NCBI RefSeq assembly: GCF_023073415.1
Contig: NZ_JADPJL010000077.1
Span: 111,991-175,990, forward strand
Source: Bradyrhizobium sp. 190
GTDB taxonomy: Bacteria > Pseudomonadota > Alphaproteobacteria > Rhizobiales > Xanthobacteraceae
Direction of reading: 5' to 3'
Length of the DNA: 64,000 nt
Below are positions 35,244-43,656 of this stretch, piece after piece. The position numbers and the translations under genes were made by a program. Numbering within the stretch: the stretch's first letter is position 1; each line of letters opens with the position of its first letter. The notes below the pieces were generated by a model that did no database searches, had not been told where the DNA came from, and saw only the letters and a program-made list of their open reading frames with translations.

Positions 35244-36995
35244 TTACTGGGTTGTCCTCGATGCCGCAAGAATAAGGCGGTCGGACGGCGGCAGATCGAA
35301 GCGCGGTTCGATGCCCAGAAGCGGCCCGATGCGGGCAATCACCTTGCCGCCGGTCGGCACCGCGTTCCAGCCCGAGGTGATGAAGCCATGGGTTTCCGGC
35401 AGCGCCTTCGGCTCGTCCAGCATGACCAGCAGCTGATACTGGGGATTGTCGGCCGGAATGATCGCGGTGAAGGAGTTGAGCACCTGCTTCTTGGAATAGC
35501 GGCCGTTGACCACCTTTTCGGACGTGCCGGTCTTGCCGCCGATATAATAGCCCTTCACGTCGGCCTTCTTGGCGGTTCCGATCTCGGCGTTGAGCCGCAT
35601 CAGATAGCGCATCTTGTCGGAGGTTTCGGTTCGGAGCACCTTCTTGGCCATAGCCCTCGCCTCCTCTTCCGATCGCTTGAGGAAGGTCGGGGGGATCAGG
35701 AGACCGCCATTGATGCAGGCGTTGATGCCCATCACCGCCTGCAGCGGCGCCACCGCGATACCGTGACCGAAGGAAGCCGTGATGGTGTTGAGTTCGGTCC
35801 AGCGCTTCGGCACGATCGGCGCGGTGCTTTCAGGCAGCTCGGTGCGCAGCCGGTCCATCTGGCCGAGCTTCTTCAGGAACGCCTTGTGCGCCTCGACGCC
35901 TTGCGCCAGCGCGATCTTGGCCGCGCCGACGTTCGAGGAGAACGTAAACACTTCCGCCAGCGTGATGTTGCGGCCGACCGGATGGGTGTCGTGAATGGTG
36001 AACTTGCCGAACTTCAGCGCCCCGCGCCCGTCATAGAGGGTGTTGAGGTTGGCCTTGCCGGAATCCAGCGCCATCGCCAGCGTCAGCGCCTTGAAGGTCG
36101 AGCCCATTTCGAACACGCCCGTGGTCAGGCGGTTGATGCGCTCGGGGTCGTGTGCCTCTTTCGGATTGTTCGGATCGAAGTCCGGCAGCGACACCAGGGC
36201 CACGATCTCACCGGTCCGGACGTTGGAGACGAGGCCGGACGCCGCCTTGGCCTTGTATTTCTCTTTCGCCTTCAGCAGCTCGTCGCGCAGGGCGTGCTCG
36301 ACGCGCAGGTCGATCGACAGTTCCACCGGGCGCTGCAGGCGATCGGTGGCGAAGCCGGCGCGGTGCAGATCGGCCAGACCATTATTGTCCAGCCACTTCT
36401 CCATCCCGGCGATGCCCTGGTTGTCGATGTTGACGAGCCCGATCAAATGCGCGACCGCAGCACCAGTCGGATAGACGCGCTTGTTCTCGCGCAGGAATCC
36501 GATGCCGGGAATGCCGAGCTTGTGGATGTCGTGCTGCTGCTTTGGCGTGATCTCACGCTTGAGCCACACAAAACCCTTGCGCGACGACAGGCGCGTGCGG
36601 GCCTCCGCTTCGTCGAGGTCCGGCAGCGCCGCGGTCAAAAGTTCGATCGCCTCGTCCTTGTCGATGATGCGCCTGGGCTCGCCGAACAGGCTCGGGCTCT
36701 TGACGTCGGTCGCGAGCACTGTGCCGTTGCGGTCGACGATATCGGGTCGCGCGGTCGCGATCGCGTCCTGCGAGCCGGCGCGGCGCGCGCCGTGGCTGTC
36801 GGCACCGACCGCAAACATCACCAGACGTCCGGCCAGCACCGCATAGATCGCCGCGAACAGCAGGATCGCAAGCCCTACGCGGGCCCGAGCCTTGACGGCG
36901 CGATCGACGTTGCGCCCGTAGAGCAGGCTGCGGATCAACCGCTGCCGCCACGGCTCCGCCGGCCGCTTGATGTTGGTGAGCGCCCGGCCGGTCAT
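35244..36995 (-). CDS. ftsI: Septal peptidoglycan transpeptidase FtsI (PBP3)
   Basis: 583 residues from the ATG at 36995, which overlaps the ftsL stop by 4 bases; the longer frame to 37226 only runs through ftsL. A cytosolic tail precedes one membrane anchor (ARVGLAILLFAAIYAVLAGR). The pedestal domain has ARPDIVDRNGTVLATDV. The penicillin-binding active site has SxxK in FEMGSTFKALTLA, SxN in FTFSSNVGAAKIA, and KTG in YYIGGKTGTSEKV. It crosslinks septal wall with FtsW. Confidence 0.95.
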   Translation of the reverse strand: MTGRALTNIKRPAEPWRQRLIRSLLYGRNVDRAVKARARVGLAILLFAAIYAVLAGRLVMFAVGADSHGARRAGSQDAIATARPDIVDRNGTVLATDVKSPSLFGEPRRIIDKDEAIELLTAALPDLDEAEARTRLSSRKGFVWLKREITPKQQHDIHKLGIPGIGFLRENKRVYPTGAAVAHLIGLVNIDNQGIAGMEKWLDNNGLADLHRAGFATDRLQRPVELSIDLRVEHALRDELLKAKEKYKAKAASGLVSNVRTGEIVALVSLPDFDPNNPKEAHDPERINRLTTGVFEMGSTFKALTLAMALDSGKANLNTLYDGRGALKFGKFTIHDTHPVGRNITLAEVFTFSSNVGAAKIALAQGVEAHKAFLKKLGQMDRLRTELPESTAPIVPKRWTELNTITASFGHGIAVAPLQAVMGINACINGGLLIPPTFLKRSEEEARAMAKKVLRTETSDKMRYLMRLNAEIGTAKKADVKGYYIGGKTGTSEKVVNGRYSKKQVLNSFTAIIPADNPQYQLLVMLDEPKALPETHGFITSGWNAVPTGGKVIARIGPLLGIEPRFDLPPSDRLILAASRTTQ

Positions 36996-37384
36996 TGCCG
37001 ATCTCCCGGTGCGGGCACGGACCCGGTTGTCGGCGGTGCATCGGCAGCGGCCTCGATGGTGTTGATCATCGCGCCGATCGGATCGGGCGCCCCGGGCCTT
37101 GCAAAGGCCGGCGGCCGTTCCGGCAGGTTTTTCAACTGATCGTATTGCGTGGCGTTGAGCGGCTTCAGGCCGAGGTGGCGGTCGGCGAGCCCTTGCAGCC
37201 GCAGCGGCGCATCGAGCTTGGCCCATTCCGCGCGCAGCGCCGCGATGGCGTCGCGCTGCTCGCGGATCTCGGCGTTGAGCCGCAGCACGCGCTCGACGCG
37301 CGAGGTCGATTCCATCTTGATCCGATAGACGTAGGCTGCCGCGAACACCAGCACGCCGATGACGAGGAGGTGGATCATCCGCAT
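36992..37384 (-). CDS. ftsL: Cell division protein FtsL
   Basis: 130 residues. One membrane segment near the N-terminus (LLVIGVLVFAAAYVYRIK, residues 6-23), then a leucine-zipper-like coiled coil about 30-60 (RVLRLNAEIREQRDAIAALR), and a Pro/Ala-rich periplasmic tail. Size, topology and position between rsmH and ftsI identify it; FtsL sequence is poorly conserved. It forms the FtsQLB complex that activates FtsWI. It starts 2 bases after the rsmH stop. Confidence 0.85.
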   Translation of the reverse strand: MRMIHLLVIGVLVFAAAYVYRIKMESTSRVERVLRLNAEIREQRDAIAALRAEWAKLDAPLRLQGLADRHLGLKPLNATQYDQLKNLPERPPAFARPGAPDPIGAMINTIEAAADAPPTTGSVPAPGDRQ

Positions 37385-37386
37385 GG

Positions 37387-38382
37387 TCAGCCTCCCCTCA
37401 TCACGTCGGCGAGAACGGGCCAGGCCGGCAGGCGGCCTGCCGCATGCGCGGGCGTTGTGGTGCGCTCGGCAGCGCGCAGTTTTGCGGAACGCGCGCGTGG
37501 ATTGGCTGACACTTGCGCTTCAGTTGGCGTAACCGGACGTTTGGTCAGGATATGAAAACTCGGTGCCGCCTGCGCCACCTCGGGCAAGTGCCGCGATCCG
37601 CCGCCGGTCTTGCCGCGCGCGTTGAAAAAGTCCTTGACGATGCGGTCTTCCAGCGAATGGAACGACACGACCACCAGCCGCCCGCCGGGCTTCAGCACGC
37701 GCTCGGCTGCCGCCAACGCTAGATGCAATTCGTCGAGTTCCGCGTTGACGAAAATCCTCAGGCCCTGGAACGTGCGCGTCGCCGGATGAATCTCGTTCGG
37801 TTTAGAGCGCACCACCTTGCCGACGATATCGGCCAGAGCCTGCGTAGTCGTGATCGGCGCCTCTTTCCGCGCCGCCACGATGGCGCGCGCCACGGCGCGA
37901 GAATGTCGCTCTTCGCCAAAAATATAGATGATGTTGGCGAGATCGGCCTCGGAGGCCTTCGCAACGACATCCGCGGCGGTCGGCCCGTCATGGCCCATCC
38001 GCATATCGAGCGGGCCGCCGAGCCGGAACGAGAAGCCGCGTTCGGCCTGGTCGAGCTGCATCGAGGAAACGCCGACGTCCATCACGACGCCGTCCACCCG
38101 GACAATGCCTTGCGCCGCGCAGATGTCTGCAAGGTTGGAGAATCGGTCTTCGACCAGGGTCAGCCGGCCGTCGGACTGATCGACCAGATCGAACCCGCCG
38201 GTAACCGCCGACCGGTCGCGATCGATACCGATGACCTGGGTTCCTTCGACCGCGAGGATCGCGCGGCTGTAGCCGCCGGCGCCGAAGGTCGCGTCGACAT
38301 AGATGCCGCCGTCCTTAGGGTTGAGCATCTCGACCGCCTCGCGGCCGAGCACCGAGATATGGCGCGGCGCAGCCGGGCTCAT
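37387..38382 (-). CDS. rsmH: 16S rRNA (cytosine-1402-N4)-methyltransferase RsmH
   Basis: 331 residues from the ATG at 38382 with GGGGGA upstream; the open frame to 38625 is non-family sequence. SAM loop IYVDATFGAGGYSRAIL, VIGIDRDRSA, VVMDVGVSSMQLDQAERGFS, and near the C-terminus VVVSFHSLEDRIVKDFFN, all MraW/RsmH signatures. It methylates C1402 of 16S rRNA. It is the first gene of the cluster here. The usual mraZ repressor gene is not found in the 646 bases upstream. Confidence 0.95.
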   Translation of the reverse strand: MSPAAPRHISVLGREAVEMLNPKDGGIYVDATFGAGGYSRAILAVEGTQVIGIDRDRSAVTGGFDLVDQSDGRLTLVEDRFSNLADICAAQGIVRVDGVVMDVGVSSMQLDQAERGFSFRLGGPLDMRMGHDGPTAADVVAKASEADLANIIYIFGEERHSRAVARAIVAARKEAPITTTQALADIVGKVVRSKPNEIHPATRTFQGLRIFVNAELDELHLALAAAERVLKPGGRLVVVSFHSLEDRIVKDFFNARGKTGGGSRHLPEVAQAAPSFHILTKRPVTPTEAQVSANPRARSAKLRAAERTTTPAHAAGRLPAWPVLADVMRGG

Positions 38383-39028
38383 GCGCCGTCCCCCGGCGTT
38401 TTCCAGCCTGCAATATGGAAGATGGACGCGAACGGGCCCATTGCGCCTCAAATCTCTGCGCCTCGCCGCGCTTTTCCGGCCAAAAAGCCGCGACTCGGCG
38501 CGATTGCCGTTTTTGGCCCGGTCCCGCGCCCCCTCATTTCCAGACGGAATTTGCTGGGTTGCCATGGCATTGCGAGCGTGAAAGAGGGCCTCGGCCGTCC
38601 CCAACCCGGTTCGGCTCTTCACCACTCAGTAACGGCACTTAGCGTTAAGAAAGCGTTGATGGTCGGCTACGGGCTTTGCGCGCTTTCTACAGCGTTTTCG
38701 AGCGAAGTGGGTACCGGTTCGCGTGAAGAAAACGCGTCAAAACAAGAACCTAGAGCTTCGGTTCTGATTCAATCAGACCCGAAGCTCTAGATACTGAAAA
38801 ATCGTGATGCGCCTCGCACACACTCGGTCAAAATGCGAGATGGAACTCGACCGCCGGATTGCGCGGCCACGCGGTAAATGAATAGTAAACGGCATTGCCG
38901 CTTAAGCCACGATGTTGCCGCTCTCCCGCCCCGTTTGGGTTGAAAAAATGGCTACTGGTTCGTTCGCATCTGCTGGTATTGATTCGAGGCGTCAACGCGC
39001 CCTTCCCGTTCCCAGGGCCAACGCCGAC
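38383..39028. other. Divergent gap rsmH / amidase
   Basis: This 646-base gap should hold the main dcw promoter (minus) and the amidase promoter (plus). I see the family D repeat at 38691-38790 and TTAA-N7-TTGA at 38645-38659 (one base off the CtrA consensus). No mraZ-like frame is present. No other feature is clear by eye. Confidence 0.4.
38691..38790. repeat. Dispersed repeat, family D, with CTAGAGCTTCGG hairpin
   Basis: The 3' part is a hairpin: CTAGAGCTTCGG at 38750-38761 pairs with CCGAAGCTCTAG at 38779-38790, with an inner pair CTGATT/AATCAG. The 5' part carries GCGTTTTCGAGCGAAGTGG and GAAGAAAACGCGTCAAAAC. A fragment with similar GCGTTTTCGAAGAAAACGCG lies after rnpB at about 42628-42647. 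I recall this element as common in bradyrhizobial intergenic DNA. Confidence 0.75.
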
Positions 39029-39817
39029 ATGAAGATCTTTACTCCAGATTCCTCGATCGCATCCGACGTCATCCCGTCGCCGAACCATGGCGACCGCAAC
39101 AATGGCCGCCTCGCGGACATGATCCTGCTGCACTACACCGGCATGCCGGATGTGGAAGGCGCGATCGCCCAGCTCTGCACCCCCGGCACCGACGTGTCAG
39201 CGCATTACATCGTGCTGGAAGACGGCCGCATCGTGCAATGCGTGCCGGAAGCCCAGCGCGCCTGGCACGCCGGCGTGTCCTTTTGGGCCGGCGAGGAAGA
39301 CATCAATTCCTGCTCGATCGGGATCGAGATCATCAATCGCGGCCACGACTGGGGCTATCCGGATTTCCCGCTGCGCCAGATCGCCGCCGTGATCGCGCTG
39401 TGTCGGGGCATCATGCTCCGCCGCAAGATTCCTTCGCATCGCGTGCTCGCGCATTCCGATGTCGCCCCGGCGCGCAAAAGGGATCCCGGCGAAAAGTTTC
39501 CGTGGCATTCGCTGGCCAATTCCGGCGTCGGCCATTGGGTGCAGCCGGCGCCGATCGTGCGCGGCGAAACGCTCAAGCTCGGCAGCATCAGCGACGACGT
39601 CGCCGGTATGCAGGCGGCGCTTGCCAAATACGGCTACAAAATTCCGACCCACGGCAAGTTTGACGGCCCGACCATGGAAGTGGTCACCGCGTTTCAGCGC
39701 CACTTCCGTCCCGCGCGCGTCGATGGGATCGCCGATCACTCGACCATGAGCACGCTGCACGCGCTGCTGACGAGCCTGCCGCCGGAAGCGACCACGACGG
39801 TGGTGGCGGCGAAGTAG
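39029..39817 (+). CDS. N-acetylmuramoyl-L-alanine amidase (AmpD/AmiD type)
   Basis: 262 residues from the ATG at 39029; an in-frame ATG at 38948 would add 27 residues, so the start is uncertain. The Amidase_2 domain spans about residues 15-165: zinc ligands appear to be H35 (LLHYTGM), H142 (LAHSDVAP) and D152, with E100 in GIEIINRG as the likely catalytic glutamate. A PG_binding_1 domain follows from about 175 (ETLKLGSISDDVAGMQAALA). It cuts the amide between MurNAc and the stem peptide. No signal peptide is evident, which suggests cytosolic recycling, though the longer start was not excluded. Confidence 0.88.
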   Translation: MKIFTPDSSIASDVIPSPNHGDRNNGRLADMILLHYTGMPDVEGAIAQLCTPGTDVSAHYIVLEDGRIVQCVPEAQRAWHAGVSFWAGEEDINSCSIGIEIINRGHDWGYPDFPLRQIAAVIALCRGIMLRRKIPSHRVLAHSDVAPARKRDPGEKFPWHSLANSGVGHWVQPAPIVRGETLKLGSISDDVAGMQAALAKYGYKIPTHGKFDGPTMEVVTAFQRHFRPARVDGIADHSTMSTLHALLTSLPPEATTTVVAAK

Positions 39818-39823
39818 TTTCAC

Positions 39824-39938
39824 CGTCATTGCGAGCGCAGCGAAGCAACCCATCTTTCCGCATCCGTGGATATATGGATTTGCTTCGTCGCTTCGCTCCC
39901 TTGCGCAAGCGCTTCGCGTTTGTCGCAGGCAATGACGG
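39824..39938. repeat. Dispersed repeat, family B (copy 2)
   Basis: It begins GTCATTGCGAGCGCAGCGAA and ends GCAGGCAATGACGG; the centre has CCATGGATTTGCT-like complementary pieces and repeated GCTTCG motifs. It matches the ends of the copy at 10425-10506. It fills the short gap between the convergent amidase and sigma factor genes and may serve as a bidirectional terminator. Confidence 0.75.
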
Positions 39939-39942
39939 AGAA

Positions 39943-41184
39943 CTAATTGCGATCCAGTTCCGCGATCCGCCGCGCATAAAATCGCCGCAACGGCTCGAGC
40001 CGCGTCGCGGCCGTCGCCATCTGATACGCTGCGCGCGCCGCGTCACGTCGGCCCAACCTGCGCAGCAGATCAGCGCGTATCGCTGGTAGCAGCTCATAAC
40101 CTTTCAGCCCACCACGCGCCTCCAGCGCATCGGTCAGGTCGAGCGCCCGCGCCGGCCCGTCGACCATCGACACCGCAGCGGCGTGATTGAGCTCGATCAC
40201 CGGCGACGGGCTGATCCGCAGCAGCACTTCATAGAGGCCGGCGATCTGCCGCCAATCGGTATCTGTGTAGCTGGACGCACGCGCATGCAGCGCCGCAATC
40301 GCCGCCTGCACCGCATAGGATTGCGGCCGCCCCGGCATCCGCAGCGCTTCTTCCACCAGAAGCAGACCCTCCGATATCTGCCCGCGATCCCACAGCGTCC
40401 GGTCCTGCTCTTCGAGCAGCACGATATCGCCGCCCGCGGTCTCGCGGCCGGCGCGGCGGGAATCGTGCAGTAGCATCAGGGCCAGCAATCCCTTGATCTC
40501 GCCGCGTCCCGGCATCAGCGCGTCGAGCAGCCGCGCCAGCCGGATGGCTTCGCGCGCCAGATCCGGCCGCATCAGGTCTTCGCCTGATGTCGCCGCATAG
40601 CCTTCGGTGAACACGAGATAGATCACGGCGAGCACGCCGCGCAGCCGCGGCTCCAGCGCGTCGCGCTCCGGCACCTCATAAGGAATGCCGGCGAGACGAA
40701 TCTTCTGCTTGGCGCGCAACAGCCGCTGCGCCATCGCGTCTTCGCTCGCGAGAAAGGCGCGCGCGACCTGCGCTGTCGTCAGCCCGCACACCGTGCGCAG
40801 CGTCAGCGCGACCTGCACCTCGGCGGCAAAGGACGGATGGCAGCAGGTGAAGATCAGCCGCAGCATGTCGTCCTCGAGCGCGTTGTCAGCGTCCTCGCAT
40901 GCCGTGGACGCGTTGAGCAGCAGCTCATGTGTCAGTTGCTGCTGTTTGCTCCGAAACGAAACATTGCGCCTGACGCGGTCGACCGCCTTGTTGCGCCCGA
41001 CATTGACCAGCCAGGCGCGCGGATTGGAAGGCAGGCCGGCCGCGGGCCAGCGTTCCAGCGCCACCGCGACCGCATCCTGCAACGCATCTTCCGCCAGATC
41101 GAAATCGCCGACGAGGCGGATCAGCGTGGCCAGCGCCCGCCCCGCCTCGTCGCGAAAGATTTCTTCGATTTCGATGGGCGTCAT
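39943..41184 (-). CDS. ECF RNA polymerase sigma factor, ECF42/SigJ-like with C-terminal extension
   Basis: 413 residues. Sigma region 2 is at about 15-80 (DFDLAEDALQDAVAVALERW, NPRAWLVNVGRNKAVDRVRR); region 4 is at about 125-180 (LRTVCGLTTAQVARAFLASE, then AMAQRLLRAKQKIR). The remaining ~230 residues form the TPR-like extension (DUF6596), including VIYLVFTEGYAATSGEDL. ECF42 factors are known to be paired with DGPF/YciI genes and to lack a classical anti-sigma, with the extension needed for activity. The DGPF gene lies 6 bases upstream. The signal sensed is unknown. Confidence 0.92.
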   Translation of the reverse strand: MTPIEIEEIFRDEAGRALATLIRLVGDFDLAEDALQDAVAVALERWPAAGLPSNPRAWLVNVGRNKAVDRVRRNVSFRSKQQQLTHELLLNASTACEDADNALEDDMLRLIFTCCHPSFAAEVQVALTLRTVCGLTTAQVARAFLASEDAMAQRLLRAKQKIRLAGIPYEVPERDALEPRLRGVLAVIYLVFTEGYAATSGEDLMRPDLAREAIRLARLLDALMPGRGEIKGLLALMLLHDSRRAGRETAGGDIVLLEEQDRTLWDRGQISEGLLLVEEALRMPGRPQSYAVQAAIAALHARASSYTDTDWRQIAGLYEVLLRISPSPVIELNHAAAVSMVDGPARALDLTDALEARGGLKGYELLPAIRADLLRRLGRRDAARAAYQMATAATRLEPLRRFYARRIAELDRN

Positions 41185-41190
41185 GCACCG

Positions 41191-41541
41191 TCAATCATAA
41201 ACCATGACCGGCCGAACCTCGATCGAACCGGTCCTGGCGCCGGGAATGCGTGCGGCGATCGCCAGCGCCGTGTCGAGATCCTTGGCCTCGACCAGGTAAT
41301 AGCCGCCAAGCTGCTCGCGCGTTTCCGCGAACGGACCGTCCGTCGTCAGTGTCTTGCCGTCGCGGACGCGCACCGTGGTCGCCGTCGTCGTCGGCTGCAA
41401 GCCGTCGCCGGCCTTGAAATGGCCGCTCTGGATAATGGACTGGGTGAACGCGCCGTATTCCGCCGACATTTCCTTGCGCGCCGCCGCGTCCATTTTGCCA
41501 AGCTCGGCTTCGCTCCGATAGGTCATCAACAGATACTGCAT
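41191..41541 (-). CDS. YciI/DGPF domain protein, partner of the ECF sigma factor
   Basis: 116 residues from the ATG at 41541 behind AGGAG. It has the family start MQYLLMTYRSEAELGK and the diagnostic TTDGPFAETREQLGGYYLVE near residue 65-85, ending IEVRPVMVYD. Such proteins adopt a small ferredoxin-like fold. Together with the downstream sigma gene it makes the common ECF42-DGPF unit. Whether it is a target, modulator or enzyme is not settled. Confidence 0.92.
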   Translation of the reverse strand: MQYLLMTYRSEAELGKMDAAARKEMSAEYGAFTQSIIQSGHFKAGDGLQPTTTATTVRVRDGKTLTTDGPFAETREQLGGYYLVEAKDLDTALAIAARIPGARTGSIEVRPVMVYD

Positions 41542-41620
41542 TTCGAAAACTCCTCTTGATCGGCTGGATCGCCGACACCCAGTCGAACGGGGTTCTCGCA
41601 AGACGACATCGCCGGGATAA

Positions 41621-42085
41621 TTATTTTGAGCGGGCGTCAGCCCCGGCGAGCCGCCGCCTCAATTCCCTCACCTCCTCGAAGCGCTTCGTCACGTCGCGCA
41701 TTACGGCCACGGTGCCCGTGACAGCCTGCGCCCCATCGCGCAGCAGCACGATGGTGAACTCGACCGAAATCCGCGCGCCATCCCTGGTCAGGCCGGGTAC
41801 CGACAACAGGTCGCCGTGACCATAGCGGCTCGTCCCCGTCGCCATCGTGTGGCGAAATCCGCTCCAGTGCCGAGCACGCAAATTCTCGGGAATGATCAGG
41901 TCGAGCGACTGCCCGACCGCGTCGGCGGCCGTGAAGCCGAATATCCGCTCCGCGCCGGGATTCCAGAATGTGATACGGCCCTCGCGATCGGTGGCGATGA
42001 TCGCGTCGGAGGCGCTGTTCAGCAGGGCTTCACCAAGACCGGCAGGAGTATTCATCGCTGTTATCTGCTCATCATCCTCAGTCAT
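41621..42085 (-). CDS. PAS domain protein
   Basis: 154 residues from the ATG at 42085; ATGs at 42148 and 42055 are alternatives. One PAS fold covers most of it: ALLNSASDAIIATDREGRIT, FWNPGAERIFGFTAADAVGQ and SVEFTIVLLRDGAQAVTGTV. The C-terminus is a short basic helix (VTKRFEEVRELRRRLAG), as found linking PAS to an output domain. No kinase, GGDEF or HTH output follows, so it is a stand-alone PAS protein. Ligand unknown. Confidence 0.82.
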   Translation of the reverse strand: MTEDDEQITAMNTPAGLGEALLNSASDAIIATDREGRITFWNPGAERIFGFTAADAVGQSLDLIIPENLRARHWSGFRHTMATGTSRYGHGDLLSVPGLTRDGARISVEFTIVLLRDGAQAVTGTVAVMRDVTKRFEEVRELRRRLAGADARSK

Positions 42086-42194
42086 TGGCGTGAAATGCCG
42101 CTGCTTCGCAGATGTCAAAATAAGCCCGAACGGAACCTGATTAACCATCGCTTTCCCTTGACGCGGCGCACCGAAATCCCCATGCGTAGGGCGT

Positions 42195-42613
42195 CAGTCG
42201 GCCGGACGGCCGCTCCCGCTATCGTCGAAAGGCTGCGGGGGAGGAAAGTCCGGGCTCCATCGACATACGGTGCCGGATAACGTCCGGCGGGGGTGACCCC
42301 AGGGAAAGTGCCACAGAGAACGAACCGCTTCCCCGCCCGAAAGGGAGAGGACAGTAAGGGTGAAAAGGTGCGGTAAGAGCGCACCGCGTATCCGGCAACG
42401 GAAACGGCATGGCAAACCACACCGGGAGCAAAACCGAATAGGGACGGCAACGCGGGTCCGTTCGCGAAAGCGATAACACCGCAGGGCGATGTCAGGCTCG
42501 CCGTCCGGGTAGGTTGCTCGAGGCCATGTGTAAACATGGCCCCAGAGGAATGGCCGTCACGTACCATTCGCAAGAATGGTGCCCTACAGAACCCGGCTTA
42601 CAGGCTGGCTGAT
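42195..42613 (+). ncRNA. rnpB: RNase P RNA (class A)
   Basis: The catalytic RNA of RNase P, which trims tRNA 5' ends. The invariant core is visible: GAGGAAAGTCCGGGCTCC near 42240, CACAGAGAACGAACCGC near 42312, GGGTGAAAAGGTGCGGTAAG followed by AGCGCACCG near 42358, CCAGAGGAATGGCCGTCAC near 42541, and ACAGAACCCGGCTTACAGGC near 42585. The ends pair as P1: CAGTCGGCC at 42195 with GGCTGGCTG at 42603 (two G-U pairs). About 419 nt, a normal size for alphaproteobacteria. Exact ends are inferred from P1. Confidence 0.95.
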
Positions 42614-42659
42614 GCTCTAAGCGAAAGCGTTTTCGAAGAAAACGCGTCTTGCTAAGAAT

Positions 42660-42691
42660 GAGGGGTTCGGCGCAAACACGCCGGGCCCCTC
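42660..42691 (+). terminator. Probable rnpB terminator hairpin
   Basis: A 13-bp stem (GAGGGGTTCGGCG with CGCCGGGCCCCTC, including two G-U pairs) around a 6-base loop, about 50 bases past rnpB. The T-run after it is poor (CATTTC). A fragment like family D lies between rnpB and this hairpin. Confidence 0.55.
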
Positions 42692-42713
42692 GCCATTTCA
42701 ACCAACGCAACCC

Positions 42714-42795
42714 GTAGCCCGGATGGAGCGCAGCGCAATCCGGGGGCCGCTCTGGTGCACAGATCCCGGATTGCGCTGCGCTCCATCCGGGCTAC
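42714..42795. repeat. Perfect 31-nt-arm palindrome, family C (copy 1)
   Basis: Arms at 42714-42744 and 42765-42795 are exact reverse complements over 31 bases around a 20-base loop. They begin GTAGCCCGGATGGAGCGCAG and end GCGCTCCATCCGGGCTAC. It sits after the 3' end of the first alpha/beta hydrolase gene. Copy 2 at 44708-44796 borders the other side of the hydrolase-AraC pair. Confidence 0.9.
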
Positions 42796-42810
42796 ACGAC
42801 TGGCGATGCC

Positions 42811-43539
42811 TCAGTCGCGCCCGGCCTCCGCGATCGCCTGCGCCAGCCGCGCCGGATTGCTGAAGAACATCTCGTGGCTGCCGTCGCACTCGACCAAACG
42901 AAACAGGCCCAGCCGTTCCGACAACCGCGGATGCCATGGCATGCCGTGCGGAAGCGCGATGTCCTGCCGGCAGTTGACGTAGGACTTGCCGACCGGCAGT
43001 TCCGCCAACACGTGCTTCAGCGTGATCTTGTCGGTGAATGTCTTGTACGGATGCAGATTGAGTTTGGCATAGGCGGACTTCGCCAGTTCGAGGTCGGCGT
43101 CATTGATGAAGGCATCGCGCCAGATCTCGAACGGCAGCATGACGGCGCCCTTGTTGGCGGCGGCCACCGCGTCGAACAGGCCGACATAGTGCGGCGGCAC
43201 CATGTCGTTGAGGCACTGCCCGTCCAGCGGAACGAAGGCGTTGACGTAGACGAGCCGTCTGATGCGGTCGGTCAGACGATCGGCGACGCCCGAAATCACC
43301 ATGCCTCCATAGGAGTGGCCGACCAGGCGGATGTCGCGCAGATTGTTCGCTTCGATGTAGGAAGCGATCGACGAGATCGCCTGCTCGAGGCCAATCGTCT
43401 CGCGGTCGTCGTCCTTGTTGTTGCCGGCAACCGTCGGGCAATGCACGACGTGGCCGCTCTTTCGCAGATGTCCGGCCACCGCTTCCATCTCAGCGCCGGT
43501 GTGCCACGCGCCGTGAACCAGGACGTAAGTGTCTGCCAT
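42811..43539 (-). CDS. Alpha/beta hydrolase (esterase-like), copy 1
   Basis: 242 residues behind GGGGAGACGGGA. It has the oxyanion region VLVHGAWHTGAEME, the nucleophile elbow GHSYGG (serine near residue 96), and a C-terminal histidine in VECDGSHEMFF. It resembles pyrethroid-hydrolase/salicylate-esterase-like proteins, but the substrate is unknown. A homologous gene lies at 44793-45509 (shared GHSYGGMV and RRLVYVNAFVPLDGQ versus RQLIYVDAFVPQDGQ). It is downstream of the AraC-family gene, which may regulate it. Confidence 0.85.
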   Translation of the reverse strand: MADTYVLVHGAWHTGAEMEAVAGHLRKSGHVVHCPTVAGNNKDDDRETIGLEQAISSIASYIEANNLRDIRLVGHSYGGMVISGVADRLTDRIRRLVYVNAFVPLDGQCLNDMVPPHYVGLFDAVAAANKGAVMLPFEIWRDAFINDADLELAKSAYAKLNLHPYKTFTDKITLKHVLAELPVGKSYVNCRQDIALPHGMPWHPRLSERLGLFRLVECDGSHEMFFSNPARLAQAIAEAGRD

Positions 43540-43656
43540 TCCCGTCTCCCCTCGATTTCGAAAAATCAGACCTTGATAGAGATGGCGTCTCGCCCCCGAT
43601 GGCCGGATTCGGCCAACGTCATCGCCTGATTGCGCCAGGGGCGCTACAATAACGCC

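Noticed and set aside
35388..37139. 583-residue plus-strand frame opposite ftsI and ftsL
   Set aside because: Antisense shadow of two clear division genes; no domain and no start signal.
42194..42573. Short minus-strand open frames inside rnpB
   Set aside because: The sequence is a conserved structured RNA; these frames have no coding signs.
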